Source: Lustribacter sp965277075
GTDB lineage: Bacteria; Vulcanimicrobiota; Vulcanimicrobiia; Vulcanimicrobiales; Vulcanimicrobiaceae
Assembly: GCA_965277075.1 (NCBI GenBank)
Contig: OZ255707.1
Coordinates: forward strand, 186,001 to 250,000
Length of the DNA stretch: 64,000 bases
Direction of reading: 5' to 3'
The translations under genes were made by a program, and so were the position numbers. The notes under the pieces are model-generated. The model saw only the letters and a program-made list of their open reading frames with translations. It was not told where the DNA came from and made no database searches. Positions 41,554-51,235 of this stretch are shown piece after piece (positions within the stretch are counted from its first letter, which is position 1; each line of letters starts with the position of its first letter).

Positions 41554-44500
41554 GCCGGTCCCCGCACGCGCGGCGCCGGCGCGCGCCGGCGCGCACCGCG
41601 ATCGATGAGGTGCGCAAAGAACATGTAGAGCGACGGGATGAAGAAGATGCCGAGGCACGTTGCCGCCAGCATGCCGCCGAACACCGTCGATCCGAGCGAG
41701 TGACGCGAGGCGGCGCCGGCACCCGAGGAGATCATCAGCGGAATCACGCCGATGATGAACGCGAACGAGGTCATGAGGATCGGCCGGAAACGCAACTGCG
41801 CTCCTTCGCGCGCCGCTTCGAGGATGGGCACGCCGTCCCGATCGTGTCGCTCGCGCGCGAACTCGACGATCAGGATCGCGTTCTTCGCCGCTAGCCCGAT
41901 GAGCATGATCAAGCCGATCTGTACGTAGACGTTGTTGTCGAGCTTCCACAGCACGACGCTCAAGAACGCCCCGCAAACGCCGATCGGCACGCCGAGGATT
42001 ACCGCCAACGGCATCAACCAGCTTTCGTACTGCGCGGCGAGAAACAGGAACACGAGCAGCAGCGAGAGTGCGAAGATGATCGACTGCGTGTTCCCGACCG
42101 TAATCTGCTGGTATGCGGTACCGGCCCAGCCGTAGCTATAGCCGCGGGGCAGCGTCTCCTTTGCCACCGCTTGCATCGCATCGAGCGCCTGACCCGTGCT
42201 GTAGCCCGGCGCGTTCGAACCGATGATCTCGACTTCGCGATTCGTGTTGAAGTGTTGGATGAAATCGGCCCCATAGACGCGCCGCGTCTTCACGATCGTC
42301 GATACCGGAACCATGTCGCCGTCCTTGTTGCGCACGGAGATCGCCGCGATGCTGCCGGCGTCGGCGCGGAAGTCGGGTTCGGCCTGCACCATCACGTTCC
42401 ACGTCCGGTTGAAGAGCGTGAACTGGTTGACCACGATGCCGCCGAGGAGCGCCTGGAAGTTGTGCAGCACGTCGCTCACGGTCAGGCCTAGCGCCTTCGC
42501 TTTGTCGCGGTCGAGGTCGACCTGAATCTGCGGCACGGTGACCCGCATCGTGTTGCGCAGCGACGCGAATTCAGTTCGCTTCTCGGCGGCGGCCGTCACC
42601 TTGTCGGCCACCGCCGCCAACTCTTGGATGCTGTGACCGGATGTGTCCGTCAATTCGAAGCTGAAGCCCGACGCATTCCCAAGGCCCGGAATCGTCGGCG
42701 GAATGAACGGGTACGACACCGCCTCGGGGTAGCGGTTCACGCGCGCGTAGATCGCCAGGACGATCGATCGCAGGCTCAACGCCTTGCTCGTGCGCTCTTC
42801 CCACGGCTTGAGCGTGATGACCAGGCTCGAAATATCCGGCGTCGCAATGCTCGAGATCAAGCTGAAGCCGCCGAGCGTCGCGACGTCCGCGACGCCGTCG
42901 ATGTGCCGCACGTCGGCGACGATCCGGCGCGTCAACGCCTGATTGCGTTCGAGCGATGAGCCGAACGGCAAATTGATCTGCACGAACACGACGCCCTGAT
43001 CTTCGTTCGGCACGAAGCCGCCGGGAATCGTCGTCCCCATATACGCGTCGGCGGCGTAGAACAGCGCGAGCACGCCGATCACGAGCAGCGAGCGGTGCAG
43101 TAGCCGGTCGAGGATCGAGACGTAGCCGCGCGTCGTACGTTCGAAGATTGCGTTGAACTGCGCGATCGCCCAGCCGAACGGACCCCACATCGCACGACGC
43201 CGCGGCTTGAGGATCGTCACGCACAACGCCGGCGTGAGGGTCAACGCGACGACCGCCGAGAGCGTGACCGACACCGAGAGCGTCAAGGCGAATTGCCGGT
43301 AGAGTTGGCCCGTGATTCCGGTGATGAACGCCGCCGGGAGAAAGACCGCGACGAGCACGAGTCCGATGGCCACGATCGGCCCGACCAACTCGCGCATCGC
43401 CGCTTCGGTCGCCTCGACCGGCGAGAGACCGTCTTCCATGTGCTTCTCGACAGCTTCCACCACCACGATCGCATCGTCGACCACGATTCCGATTGCCAGC
43501 ACCAGTCCGAAGAGCGTGAGCGTATTGATGCTGAAACCGAGCGCCACGAATGCGACGAACGTGCCGATCAGCGACACCGGCACCGCGAGCATTGGAATGA
43601 ACGCGGTCCGCAGACTGCCGAGGAACACGAACACCACGAGCACGACCAGCAGGATCGCCTCGAAGAGCGTGTGCTCGACATCGGTGATCGACGCCTTGAC
43701 GAACTGCGTGCTGTCGTAGGGCACGGCGTAGCTCAGGCCGGCCGGAAAGCCCGGCGCCAGACGCGCCATCGTCGAACGCACCGCGGCTGCGGTTTGAATC
43801 GCGTTGGCGTCGGGCGTCTGATAGAGGATCAGCAACGTCGCCGGGCGGTCCGCGAGCGCGCCGACCGTCTGATACACTTCGGCGCCCAGCTCCACACGTG
43901 AGATGTCGGAGAGCCGCAACATCGATCCGTCCGGATTTGAGCGCACAATGATATCGCCGAACTGTTTGGGATCGGTCAACCGGCCGTCCGCATTCACGGC
44001 CGTCTGGAACGCATTGCCCTTCGGAGCCGGCTGCTGCCCGACAGCGCCGGTCGGAACGAGCACGTTCTGCTGTCGGATCGCGTCTTCCAGATCGCTGGCC
44101 TGCAAGCCGAGTTTAGCCAGTTTGTCAGGCCGCACCCATGACCGCATCGCGTAGTTTAGCTGCCCGATCGCGGAGTAGCCACCGATACCCGGAACCGAGA
44201 GCAGCGGGTTGAGCAGCTGCAGCGTCGTGTAGTTGCTCAAGAACAACGCGTCGTAGGTGTCACTCGGCGAATACAGCGCGACGATCATGAGAATCTGCGG
44301 CGACTTTTTCTGCACCGTTACGCCGACGCTCGTCACCGCTTGCGGCAGGCCGCCCGACGCCTGTTGCACGCGGTTCTGGACGTCGATGAGGGCCTTCTGC
44401 GTGTCCGCCCCGACGTTGAAGGTGCAATTGAGCGTGTAGATGCCGTTCGACGTGCTGGTCGACTGCATGTAGATCATGTTGTCGACCCCGACGACCTTGT

Positions 44501-44699
44501 TCTCGATCGCGTTGGCGACGGACTGTTCGATCGTCGACGCGCTCGCGCCGACGTACGCCGCCGTGACCTGAATGAGCGGTGGCGAGATCGGCGGAAACTG
44601 CGCGACCGGCAGCGTGAAGATCGCAAGCGTTCCAAGCAGCACGATCACGATCGCGACGACGATCGCGAAGATCGGCCGACGAATGAAGAACAGCGACAT
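41550..44699 (-). CDS. RND multidrug efflux transporter (HAE1 family)
   Basis: A 1049-residue inner-membrane proton antiporter of the AcrB/MexB group. The N-terminus FFIRRPIFAIVVAIVIVLLG is the first membrane helix. IGIVVDDAIVVVEAVEKHME in TM4 carries the Asp pair of the proton relay. GEPV-like and periplasmic porter domains occupy the two large loops. The end, PSLYMFFAHLIDRGARRRAP, follows the twelfth helix. It overlaps the adaptor gene by one base (TGATG) and the outer-membrane-factor gene by four. HAE1 pumps export hydrophobic drugs, dyes and detergents. The divergent two-component system probably regulates it. Confidence 0.95.
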   Translation of the reverse strand: MSLFFIRRPIFAIVVAIVIVLLGTLAIFTLPVAQFPPISPPLIQVTAAYVGASASTIEQSVANAIENKVVGVDNMIYMQSTSTSNGIYTLNCTFNVGADTQKALIDVQNRVQQASGGLPQAVTSVGVTVQKKSPQILMIVALYSPSDTYDALFLSNYTTLQLLNPLLSVPGIGGYSAIGQLNYAMRSWVRPDKLAKLGLQASDLEDAIRQQNVLVPTGAVGQQPAPKGNAFQTAVNADGRLTDPKQFGDIIVRSNPDGSMLRLSDISRVELGAEVYQTVGALADRPATLLILYQTPDANAIQTAAAVRSTMARLAPGFPAGLSYAVPYDSTQFVKASITDVEHTLFEAILLVVLVVFVFLGSLRTAFIPMLAVPVSLIGTFVAFVALGFSINTLTLFGLVLAIGIVVDDAIVVVEAVEKHMEDGLSPVEATEAAMRELVGPIVAIGLVLVAVFLPAAFITGITGQLYRQFALTLSVSVTLSAVVALTLTPALCVTILKPRRRAMWGPFGWAIAQFNAIFERTTRGYVSILDRLLHRSLLVIGVLALFYAADAYMGTTIPGGFVPNEDQGVVFVQINLPFGSSLERNQALTRRIVADVRHIDGVADVATLGGFSLISSIATPDISSLVITLKPWEERTSKALSLRSIVLAIYARVNRYPEAVSYPFIPPTIPGLGNASGFSFELTDTSGHSIQELAAVADKVTAAAEKRTEFASLRNTMRVTVPQIQVDLDRDKAKALGLTVSDVLHNFQALLGGIVVNQFTLFNRTWNVMVQAEPDFRADAGSIAAISVRNKDGDMVPVSTIVKTRRVYGADFIQHFNTNREVEIIGSNAPGYSTGQALDAMQAVAKETLPRGYSYGWAGTAYQQITVGNTQSIIFALSLLLVFLFLAAQYESWLMPLAVILGVPIGVCGAFLSVVLWKLDNNVYVQIGLIMLIGLAAKNAILIVEFARERHDRDGVPILEAAREGAQLRFRPILMTSFAFIIGVIPLMISSGAGAASRHSLGSTVFGGMLAATCLGIFFIPSLYMFFAHLIDRGARRRAPAPRVRGPA

Positions 44700-45988
44700 C
44701 AGTGCAACGCGACCTTCATTCCCGGCTGCACCTTTTGCGTGCCTTGCACGATCACCCGATCGCCGGCGCGCAGCCCGCGCTCGACGATGTAGTCCTGCCC
44801 GTGCGTGGGCCCGAGCGAAACGGTGTGCAACTGCGCGACGTTGTTGCGGTCGACGGTGTAGACGGTATTCACACCCTGCGTGAGCACAACCGCCGTTTGC
44901 GGCACGAGCATCGCGTCGACGCGGTCGTTCACGGTCACGCGGACCCGCGCGAATTGGCCGGGCCGCAGCAAGCCGTCGGGATTGGCAAAGCGCGCTTCAA
45001 CGGCAATCGTTCCTGTTTTGGCATCGAGCGTCGGATTGATCGCGTAGAGCTTCCCCGGCAGCGCATAGACGCTGTTATCGGCCAGCACGAGCCTCAGATC
45101 CTGATCGCGCAGCGCGATCGTCGAGGCGCTGTGCTTCGTGCCGGAGAGCGCAAGATACGTATTTTCGTCGACCGCGAAGGTCACGCTTATCGGGTCGATC
45201 GATGTGATGGTGTCGAGCACTTGGGTCGTCGGCGTGTCGCCGACGATGTTGCCGACGTCATATTTGAGGAAGCCGATCAGTCCCGTGATCGGCGCGGTGA
45301 CGTCGGTGTAGCCGAGGTTGATCTTCGCATTGTCGACCGCAGCCTGCGCTGCCAGCGTCGCCGCCTTGGCCGTCGCGATGCTGGCCGCCTGATTGACCTT
45401 CGCGTTGGTCAGTTGCGCGCGCGCGGCGTCGACGTCGGCGACGGCTGATGCTTGCGACGCGAGCGCGTTGTCGAGGTCTTTCTGCGGCAGCGCCTTGTCG
45501 GCCGCGAGCGGTCGCACGCGGGCGACGGTTGTGTTCGCGCGCACGAGCACCGCCTCTTTTTGCGCCAGCGCCGCCTGTGCTTGCTGCACGGGCACCGCTT
45601 CTTGCGCCTGCGTCAAGCTCGCGTGCGCGGTGAGCGCCTGGGCCTGCGCGGAGAGCAGCGCGGCCTCGTATTGATTCTTTTGCAGCGTGACGATCAACTG
45701 CCCCTTGTGTACGAGCGATCCTTCGTGAAACGGCGCGCTCACGAGGATACCTTGTACGCGCGCGCGCACCTCGACCGACTGGATCGCGCTCGTCGTACCT
45801 TGGTAGTCGTTCGCAATCGGGACGTTCCGTTGACGCACGTTCGTGACGATGACGTACGGCGGCGGCGGCTTGACGTTCGCTTCACGTGAGTCGTCGCGTT
45901 GCGCGCAGGCGCTCAACATGGCGAGGACGGTGAGCAGAGCGCCGGACATGGCTTTCCTCAAGAGATGCCTATTCGACCGCACCGCCAT
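44699..45988 (-). CDS. RND efflux periplasmic adaptor (membrane fusion protein)
   Basis: A 429-residue adaptor. The lipoprotein signal ends MLSACAQRD (lipobox LSAC). VEVRARVQGILVSAPFHEGS is the lipoyl motif, followed by an Ala/Gln-rich hairpin (about 95-210), the second lipoyl half NLGYTDVTAPITGLIGFLKY and the membrane-proximal beta domain to MKVALH. It links the RND transporter to the outer-membrane lipoprotein. It is the first pump gene and lies 49 bases after a small OB-fold-like protein gene on the same strand. Confidence 0.93.
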   Translation of the reverse strand: MAVRSNRHLLRKAMSGALLTVLAMLSACAQRDDSREANVKPPPPYVIVTNVRQRNVPIANDYQGTTSAIQSVEVRARVQGILVSAPFHEGSLVHKGQLIVTLQKNQYEAALLSAQAQALTAHASLTQAQEAVPVQQAQAALAQKEAVLVRANTTVARVRPLAADKALPQKDLDNALASQASAVADVDAARAQLTNAKVNQAASIATAKAATLAAQAAVDNAKINLGYTDVTAPITGLIGFLKYDVGNIVGDTPTTQVLDTITSIDPISVTFAVDENTYLALSGTKHSASTIALRDQDLRLVLADNSVYALPGKLYAINPTLDAKTGTIAVEARFANPDGLLRPGQFARVRVTVNDRVDAMLVPQTAVVLTQGVNTVYTVDRNNVAQLHTVSLGPTHGQDYIVERGLRAGDRVIVQGTQKVQPGMKVALH

Positions 45989-46037
45989 TGCGTAGCAAGG
46001 TTGGGGTACGCGTTCCTGCCGCCGTGACCGGTCCGTG

Positions 46038-46385
46038 TTACTTGATCAGGACGACGTTTTGAAACGACCGCTGCGGCCCCTTGAACGTCGTCTGAAAGGT
46101 TCCATCGACCGTTATTTTGTCGCCGTTGGCATGTGCCGTATTGGTTTCATCGATAACCGTGATGCACTTCGTATCGCAAACTTGAAAGGCAGCCACGGTG
46201 CCCATCATCGTTTTGCTTTGCTGGTATTTCGCGACGCTGCCGGCCACGGCGACCGCTTTGCCGTCGTACGCTGCGGCGTGAGCGACGAGCGTTGAGGGTG
46301 CAACGCTGTCTGCAGCGATAGCCGGGACGTCTGCAATAGCCACGACGGACGCGAAGAGCACAGCCGCTGCGGAGAGGGTGATCAT
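46038..46385 (-). CDS. Small secreted OB-fold-like protein with a Cys-x3-Cys motif
   Basis: A 115-residue exported protein: signal peptide through ADVPAIAADS, then LVAHAAAYDGKAVAVAGSVA, FQVCDTKCITVIDETNTAHA and ITVDGTFQTTFKGPQRSFQN. The repeated beta-strand pattern and YDGKxVxVxGxV opening resemble bacterial OB-fold domains. The Cys pair (CDTKC) recurs as CAGAC in the paralog at 49402, on the other side of the regulators. It may bind metal or form a disulfide. Gene order suggests it belongs to the efflux operon. Confidence 0.7.
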   Translation of the reverse strand: MITLSAAAVLFASVVAIADVPAIAADSVAPSTLVAHAAAYDGKAVAVAGSVAKYQQSKTMMGTVAAFQVCDTKCITVIDETNTAHANGDKITVDGTFQTTFKGPQRSFQNVVLIK

Positions 46386-46429
46386 GACGGACTTCCTTGC
46401 GGAGAGAGGGATGTGAAAGTACGTGCCGA

Positions 46430-47236
46430 CTACTGCGGCGTTACGTTCCAGGTCGTTACGATGCTGACGTCGCGGCCACTGGCGACGAAATGCTGCGTCA
46501 ACGAACTGTTGATCGTGGTCAACTTGCGTTCGGCGATAGTCGCCTTGAGTCGCAGGCTGTTCGTCGTCGGAACGCTCTCCTCGACGCCTTCGCTCTTCTT
46601 TCTTGCGCGATGTGCTCCGATCGCCGCGCCGAGCCCGGGGTGACCCGTCATGGTTGCGCCGAGCATTGCTCCGCCGGCGGCGCCTTTCGCGATCTCCTTC
46701 GCCGAATTATCGGGCAGCGTTATGCGTCCGGGGCCGGTGCCCATCGCGTTGATCGCGATATCGCCCGAACTCATGCCGAGGTTCGCGGACATTGCCATCG
46801 TGCCGGCGTACGGGTTCATTGGGTCGCTCGGAAGTTGTGCGCTCCACGTCGTCTCTTGACCGGAGTGCGCTTTCATGATGCCGGCAAGCTGTCCGAAGGG
46901 TGCGAATAGGGCGTACGCCTGTTTTTTCGAACTGTCGGTCGGATCGACGGCGCTGCGATCGGCTTCCAACTTGTCGCCGTCGATCGTCGCCGGAATCGTT
47001 GCCGACTGGCCACTCGTCGTGCTCAGCGCGATTGTTGCCGCGCTTTCCGACGCGCGGGTCAGACGAACGCTGCCCGATATTTGTGTGGTGCCTTTTGGGG
47101 TCGTGACGACGATGTGCTCGCCGTAAATCACGCTTGCGCCAACTGTTGCGGGCACGAGAGACGGCGCTGCTGCCGAAGCCGGCACAGCGACGGTGAGCAG
47201 TAACATGGACCACAGTGCGCTCAGCCTGAGCCGCAT
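46430..47236 (-). CDS. Secreted protein with a glycine-zipper-like segment
   Basis: A 268-residue protein with a signal peptide (LSALWSMLLLTVAVPASAAA), preceded by GAGGAG at the start ATG 47236. A beta-rich domain of about 130 residues follows, then KGAAGGAMLGATMTGHPGLG (about 205-224), a glycine-rich membrane-active stretch like that of glycine-zipper proteins, and the basic AHRARKK. No family is recognised. It stands first in the minus-strand set that continues with the OB-fold-like protein and the RND pump, and is divergent from the response-regulator gene. An envelope-stress or pump-accessory role is inferred from position only. Confidence 0.7.
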   Translation of the reverse strand: MRLRLSALWSMLLLTVAVPASAAAPSLVPATVGASVIYGEHIVVTTPKGTTQISGSVRLTRASESAATIALSTTSGQSATIPATIDGDKLEADRSAVDPTDSSKKQAYALFAPFGQLAGIMKAHSGQETTWSAQLPSDPMNPYAGTMAMSANLGMSSGDIAINAMGTGPGRITLPDNSAKEIAKGAAGGAMLGATMTGHPGLGAAIGAHRARKKSEGVEESVPTTNSLRLKATIAERKLTTINSSLTQHFVASGRDVSIVTTWNVTPQ

Positions 47237-47310
47237 GATCGTTCTCCTCGTTCTCTTGTGTCGTAGGAAGCTCTCCGAGTACGTTATGCTGGAGCATCTG
47301 TGAGATTGTT

Positions 47311-47327
47311 GAGAAATTCGAATTCTC
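47311..47327. promoter_or_regulatory. Near-perfect palindrome between the divergent response regulator and pump-side genes
   Basis: GAGAAATTCGAATTCTC is symmetrical around TTCGAA apart from one extra A on the left arm. It lies in the 123-base gap between the starts at 47236 and 47360, where an OmpR-family regulator would bind to control itself and the divergent genes. OmpR sites are more often direct repeats, so this is only a candidate. Confidence 0.35.
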
Positions 47328-47359
47328 GGCCTTGGTTCATGGACGTAAAGGGAGTGAAA

Positions 47360-48046
47360 ATGCCGAAGGCTCGGATCGCGGTTATCGACGACGAGCGCAG
47401 TATGCGTGAAATGCTCGTTCTGGGGCTCGAGCGCGAAGGCTATGAGGTCCGCGTCGCACATGACGCCACGACACTGTTGCGACTCGTGCGGCAATGGTCT
47501 GCCGACGCCCTCATCCTCGACATCATGCTCCCGCAGGCCACCGGCATCGAGTTATTGCCGAAGATCCGGGCCTACACGCAGGCGCCGATTCTGATGGTGA
47601 CCGCACGTGGGGAGAAGAGCATGAAACTCGAGGCTCTCACGTTGGGGGCCGATGACTACATTCAAAAGCCGTTCGACTTCGACGAATTACTCGTGCGGCT
47701 CGAAGCCGCACTGCGCCGCCCTGTTCTCCGCCCTTCCCGCAACCGATCCTACGCAGGGCTCGACCTCGACAGCGATCTCTACGAATGCCGTTACAACGGG
47801 GAGCCGGTCGACCTCACGGGTCGGGAATTCGACTTGCTCTCCGTGTTGCTCGAAACGCCCGGGAAGGTCGTGCCGCGTTCGACACTTCTCGCGCGCGTGT
47901 GGGGGGCGCAGTACGACGGTTCGCCCCACGTCCTGGACACGTATGTTTCTTACCTGCGCAAACGGCTCGAGTTGGCAAACGCCGCGGCAATGGTCGAAAC
48001 GGTCCGTGGTATCGGGTACCGGCTGCAGCACCGGAACCCGCAATGA
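47360..48046 (+). CDS. OmpR/PhoB family response regulator
   Basis: A 228-residue regulator. The receiver has the acidic pair in AVIDDERSMREML, phospho-Asp in ALILDIMLPQATG, Thr in LMVTARGEKSMK and Lys in DDYIQKPFDFDEL. The winged helix has LTGREFDLLSVLLETPGKVV, HVLDTYVSYLRKRLE and VRGIGYRL. ATG 47360 follows AAAGGGAG; earlier in-frame starts at 47300 and 47339 lack one. The stop overlaps the kinase start as ATGA. It is divergent from the efflux-side genes and probably controls them. Confidence 0.93.
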   Translation: MPKARIAVIDDERSMREMLVLGLEREGYEVRVAHDATTLLRLVRQWSADALILDIMLPQATGIELLPKIRAYTQAPILMVTARGEKSMKLEALTLGADDYIQKPFDFDELLVRLEAALRRPVLRPSRNRSYAGLDLDSDLYECRYNGEPVDLTGREFDLLSVLLETPGKVVPRSTLLARVWGAQYDGSPHVLDTYVSYLRKRLELANAAAMVETVRGIGYRLQHRNPQ

Positions 48047-49383
48047 CTGCTCGGCGTCTAGCTGCACTCTACGCATGTACGGTCGCAGCTGCCATCTCGC
48101 TGGCGCTGCTCGCGCTCGCGATCTATTTCTTTTTTGTGATACGCGGCGACGTCGCTCGCGTCTTGGTTCTGCAGCGTGCATCGGTCCGCGACGCCGTGGA
48201 GAATGCGCGCGCGTCCGGACAACCACTTGCGGCGTTCGCACCCCACCTCGCCAATATTCTGCATGATCAAGATTACCAGTTGACGGTCTACGATGACTAT
48301 GGAAACGTCTTGGCGTCAACCGATGGCGAGCACCCTTCCCGTTTTATCCTCGGGGATTACTCATTCGGCATTCGCAATTATCTGTCGTTCCCGATTCGCG
48401 GTGGATATGCTCTGGTTTCCTCATCCAACGCATTAATCTCTGATCGATTCAGCCGGCTATTCATTCTATGGCTCATCCTACTTTCGATCGTTTGTCCGAC
48501 GGTGTACGTGGTCGCGCTTCGACGTACGGCACCTCTGTTCGACGCGCTCACCTCGATCACGGCCATATTCCAAGCTTTCGCTCGCGGCGAGTCTCCCAAG
48601 GCGTTAACCATGGTCCGCGCTCCGGCCCTGAGTCCACTCCTCGAAGGCTTCAATGCCGCCTCGGAAGCACTCGCGCAATACGTCGCGGATCGGACGCTTC
48701 TCGAGGGTCGGATACGCGCCTTTACGGCGGAAGCCGGCCACGAACTCAAGACCCCGATCGCTGTAATCATCGGCTATATCGGAATTCTTCGGCGTGGTGC
48801 ATTGCGCGATGCCGACGAAGCGTCGCGAATTCTCGAAACCATGGCGGCCGAGGGGAAGCGGCTTCAAGTGATGGTTCAAAATCTGCTGCACTTGGCCCGA
48901 ATGGACGCGCATCAGATCGGCGAGGCCGAAACCATTAATTTGCGCCAACTCCTAGCTGCAGCGGCGGCGAAAGTTGACCCGCTTTCGGACGGAAGTTCGA
49001 TCCGAATAACGTGTCCGCTTGACCTGCATGTCCGGTGTGACCCGGACGAATTGCAGGAAGCGATCGTCAACGTTCTCGACAACGCTCTGCTCTATGGGGC
49101 ACCTTCGGGAGTGACGGTGACTGCCGAGGAGTACGGCCGCGAAATCGAGATCATCATCGCGGATCAGGGCCCCGGCATGAGCCACTTCGAGCGTGAGCAC
49201 GCATTCGAGCGCTTCTTTCGCGGCAGAGGCCGGGGTGACGTGGAGGGGTCGGGCCTTGGTCTCGCTATCACACAGGACGTTATCCAAAGTGCAGGTGGGA
49301 GCGTCGCGATAGAGTCGGAGCCGGGCAAGGGCACCACGGTACGACTCCGACTTCCACCAGCTACGGTTCACACGCTTTTTTGA
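48043..49383 (+). CDS. Sensor histidine kinase partner of the OmpR-type regulator
   Basis: A 446-residue kinase. TM1 (YACTVAAAISLALLALAIYF) and TM2 (LFILWLILLSIVCPTVYVVA) flank an extracytoplasmic domain of about 110 residues. The H-box is FTAEAGHELKTPIAVIIGY, the N-box IVNVLDNALLYGAP, G1 ADQGPGM and G2 GSGLGLAITQDV. It is of the EnvZ/PhoR class that pairs with winged-helix regulators. It is translationally coupled to the regulator gene and followed 18 bases later by a small secreted protein gene. Confidence 0.93.
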   Translation: MTARRLAALYACTVAAAISLALLALAIYFFFVIRGDVARVLVLQRASVRDAVENARASGQPLAAFAPHLANILHDQDYQLTVYDDYGNVLASTDGEHPSRFILGDYSFGIRNYLSFPIRGGYALVSSSNALISDRFSRLFILWLILLSIVCPTVYVVALRRTAPLFDALTSITAIFQAFARGESPKALTMVRAPALSPLLEGFNAASEALAQYVADRTLLEGRIRAFTAEAGHELKTPIAVIIGYIGILRRGALRDADEASRILETMAAEGKRLQVMVQNLLHLARMDAHQIGEAETINLRQLLAAAAAKVDPLSDGSSIRITCPLDLHVRCDPDELQEAIVNVLDNALLYGAPSGVTVTAEEYGREIEIIIADQGPGMSHFEREHAFERFFRGRGRGDVEGSGLGLAITQDVIQSAGGSVAIESEPGKGTTVRLRLPPATVHTLF

Positions 49384-49401
49384 AACTTCGGGGCGCATAG
49401 T

Positions 49402-49794
49402 TTGGGCGTGACAGCCCCGTCTCTTGCACAGCCATTCCGGAACGCGTTGTACGACGTAGCTCGGATCGTTGCCGTCGGATTGGTGTTTGTCATGAGCGCG
49501 ATCAACGCTGCAGCGAGCACGATTCGAATGCCGGGCGATCTGACGACTGCGGCCGCTAGCTACGACGGCAAGGTTGTCACCGTCAAGGGAACGGTTAGCG
49601 CATTTCGGGAGCGAACGACCCGCGGCGGAGCCGTCGCGGTTTTTCGGTTGTGCGCCGGCGCTTGCGTAACTGTGGTCGATCATCGCGTCACACCGCGTGA
49701 GGATGGCGCCGTCATGACCCTAACGGGCATCTTCCATCAGAAGTACCAGAATGTACGGCTCAGCTTCAGCAACGTCATCGAACAGGGCGAATAA
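49402..49794 (+). CDS. Small secreted OB-fold-like protein, paralog of the one at 46385
   Basis: A 130-residue protein. The N-terminal signal is in VARIVAVGLVFVMSAINAAA. The mature part TAAASYDGKVVTVKGTVSAF, VFRLCAGACVTVVDHRVTP and LTGIFHQKYQNVRLSFSNVI aligns along its whole length with the protein encoded at 46038-46385, including YDGK and the Cys-x3-Cys pair. The start is uncertain (TTG 49402, GTG 49408 or an internal ATG at 49492). It follows the kinase gene and may be part of that operon, so the two paralogs lie on the two divergent arms. Confidence 0.7.
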   Translation: MGVTAPSLAQPFRNALYDVARIVAVGLVFVMSAINAAASTIRMPGDLTTAAASYDGKVVTVKGTVSAFRERTTRGGAVAVFRLCAGACVTVVDHRVTPREDGAVMTLTGIFHQKYQNVRLSFSNVIEQGE

Positions 49795-49827
49795 CACCCT
49801 CGGCGCCGCGCGATTCGCGCAGTGGCA

Positions 49828-51012
49828 TCAACGGCCAAGGGCGTAGACGACGCGCTCGAGACCGAGCCATGATGCGAGGTTTGCAATCTCGTCGCGTAAC
49901 GCGTCCCGAAGCTCGATCGAGGGACGAGCATCTTCAAAGTGGATCGTGATAACCTCGAGGGTCGACAATGCGCGCTGCGCTTTCGCATCGATGCGAGCCG
50001 CAAGCCGATCTCCGAACGCGAACGGAAGTACGTAATAGCCGTGAAGGCGCTTCGCGGCCGGCGTATAGATTTCAAGACGGTAGTCGAAGTCGAAGAGCCG
50101 CCGGTCTCGCGACCGTTCCCAGACGAGCGAATCGAACGGTGAAAGAAGCGCTCGTACATCGGCCGCTCGCGGCACGGAGCCGCCGGCGGCGAGATATCCC
50201 GGCTGCTTCCAGCCTTCCACCGTAACCTGCAGCAGGGTGCCTTCCTCGACGAGTTCCGCGATGCGCGGATTCGCGTCGGCGGCATCGAGCCGGAAGTAGT
50301 CGCGCAGATCGAGAGCTGTTGCTATCCCCAGGGCTCGAGCCGCAAGCCGAAGGAGTTCGCGTTGCGCCTCTTCGACTGTCGGCGTCGCGGCGTTGAGAAC
50401 GGCAGCCGGCAAGACGCGGTCGGGCAGGTCGTACAGCCGCTCAAAGTTGTGACGGCCCGATACGCAGATTTGGCCAGACCAAAAGAGATATTCGAAAGCG
50501 ATTTTGACGTCGCTCCAACTCCACCAACCGGATCCCCTCCGCTTATGTTCTGCGATGTCGCCGGCAGCGAGTGGACCACGTTCGCGCACTTCGGCAAGGA
50601 TCGCATCGCCGTACTTCCGTTGCGAGCGCGCAAATTCGGCGATGCGCCCCCACGTGCCGATACCACGCATCGCACGTTCCATCCGCCAGCGGAAGAGCGG
50701 CTGCCGGACGATCGGGATCAGCGACGCTTCGTGACCCCAGTATTCAAAGAGGCACCGCGACCGATTCTCGTATGCGGCGCGATCGAGCAAATGGCGATCG
50801 TACGTACCCAGGCGTGAGAACATCGGTAGATAGTGCGAGCGCACGAGGACGTTGACGGAATCGATCTGAACGAGTGCGATGCGATCGATCGTCGCGCGAA
50901 TCTGTCGAAGGCCGGGCGGAGCCGTCGCTCGATCCTTCGCGAAGCCTTGAGCAGCAAGAGCAATCTTGCGGGCCTCGGCACGATTGAGGTGTGCCTTCGT
51001 TCTTCCCGCCAT
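49828..51012 (-). CDS. YcaQ-type winged-helix DNA glycosylase
   Basis: A 394-residue HTH_42 (DUF1006) protein. Recognisable parts are LVQIDSVNVLVRSHYLPMFS (QxD catalytic-site region of YcaQ/AlkX), RLGTYDRHLLDRAAY, LFEYWGHEASLIPI, GSGWWSWSDVKIAFEYLFWS and LSPFDSLVWERSRDRRLFDF. Characterised members unhook DNA interstrand crosslinks and remove bulky adducts. ATG 51012 begins the conserved region; a GTG at 51042 adds ten residues. It is divergent from the MetE-like gene at 51236. It may protect against DNA-alkylating natural products. Confidence 0.85.
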   Translation of the reverse strand: MAGRTKAHLNRAEARKIALAAQGFAKDRATAPPGLRQIRATIDRIALVQIDSVNVLVRSHYLPMFSRLGTYDRHLLDRAAYENRSRCLFEYWGHEASLIPIVRQPLFRWRMERAMRGIGTWGRIAEFARSQRKYGDAILAEVRERGPLAAGDIAEHKRRGSGWWSWSDVKIAFEYLFWSGQICVSGRHNFERLYDLPDRVLPAAVLNAATPTVEEAQRELLRLAARALGIATALDLRDYFRLDAADANPRIAELVEEGTLLQVTVEGWKQPGYLAAGGSVPRAADVRALLSPFDSLVWERSRDRRLFDFDYRLEIYTPAAKRLHGYYVLPFAFGDRLAARIDAKAQRALSTLEVITIHFEDARPSIELRDALRDEIANLASWLGLERVVYALGR

Positions 51013-51235
51013 GCCGGGTTTAAGCGACCGTACGTTTTGCACGAGATTTCACGATCCAGCATGCCCATCAATTGTGCAACACGTCGGCCTCGCGCGTATC
51101 GGCTTGCCGACATCCATCTCGTCGCCGCTCCCGGCAAGCATTTCGTCTTCACGATGAAGAACGGCGCGGTCTACCGGAATACGCAAATGGCATATGGCCG
51201 GGCGTTGTGCCGGTCGTCGGAGAGAGATGGTCGTG

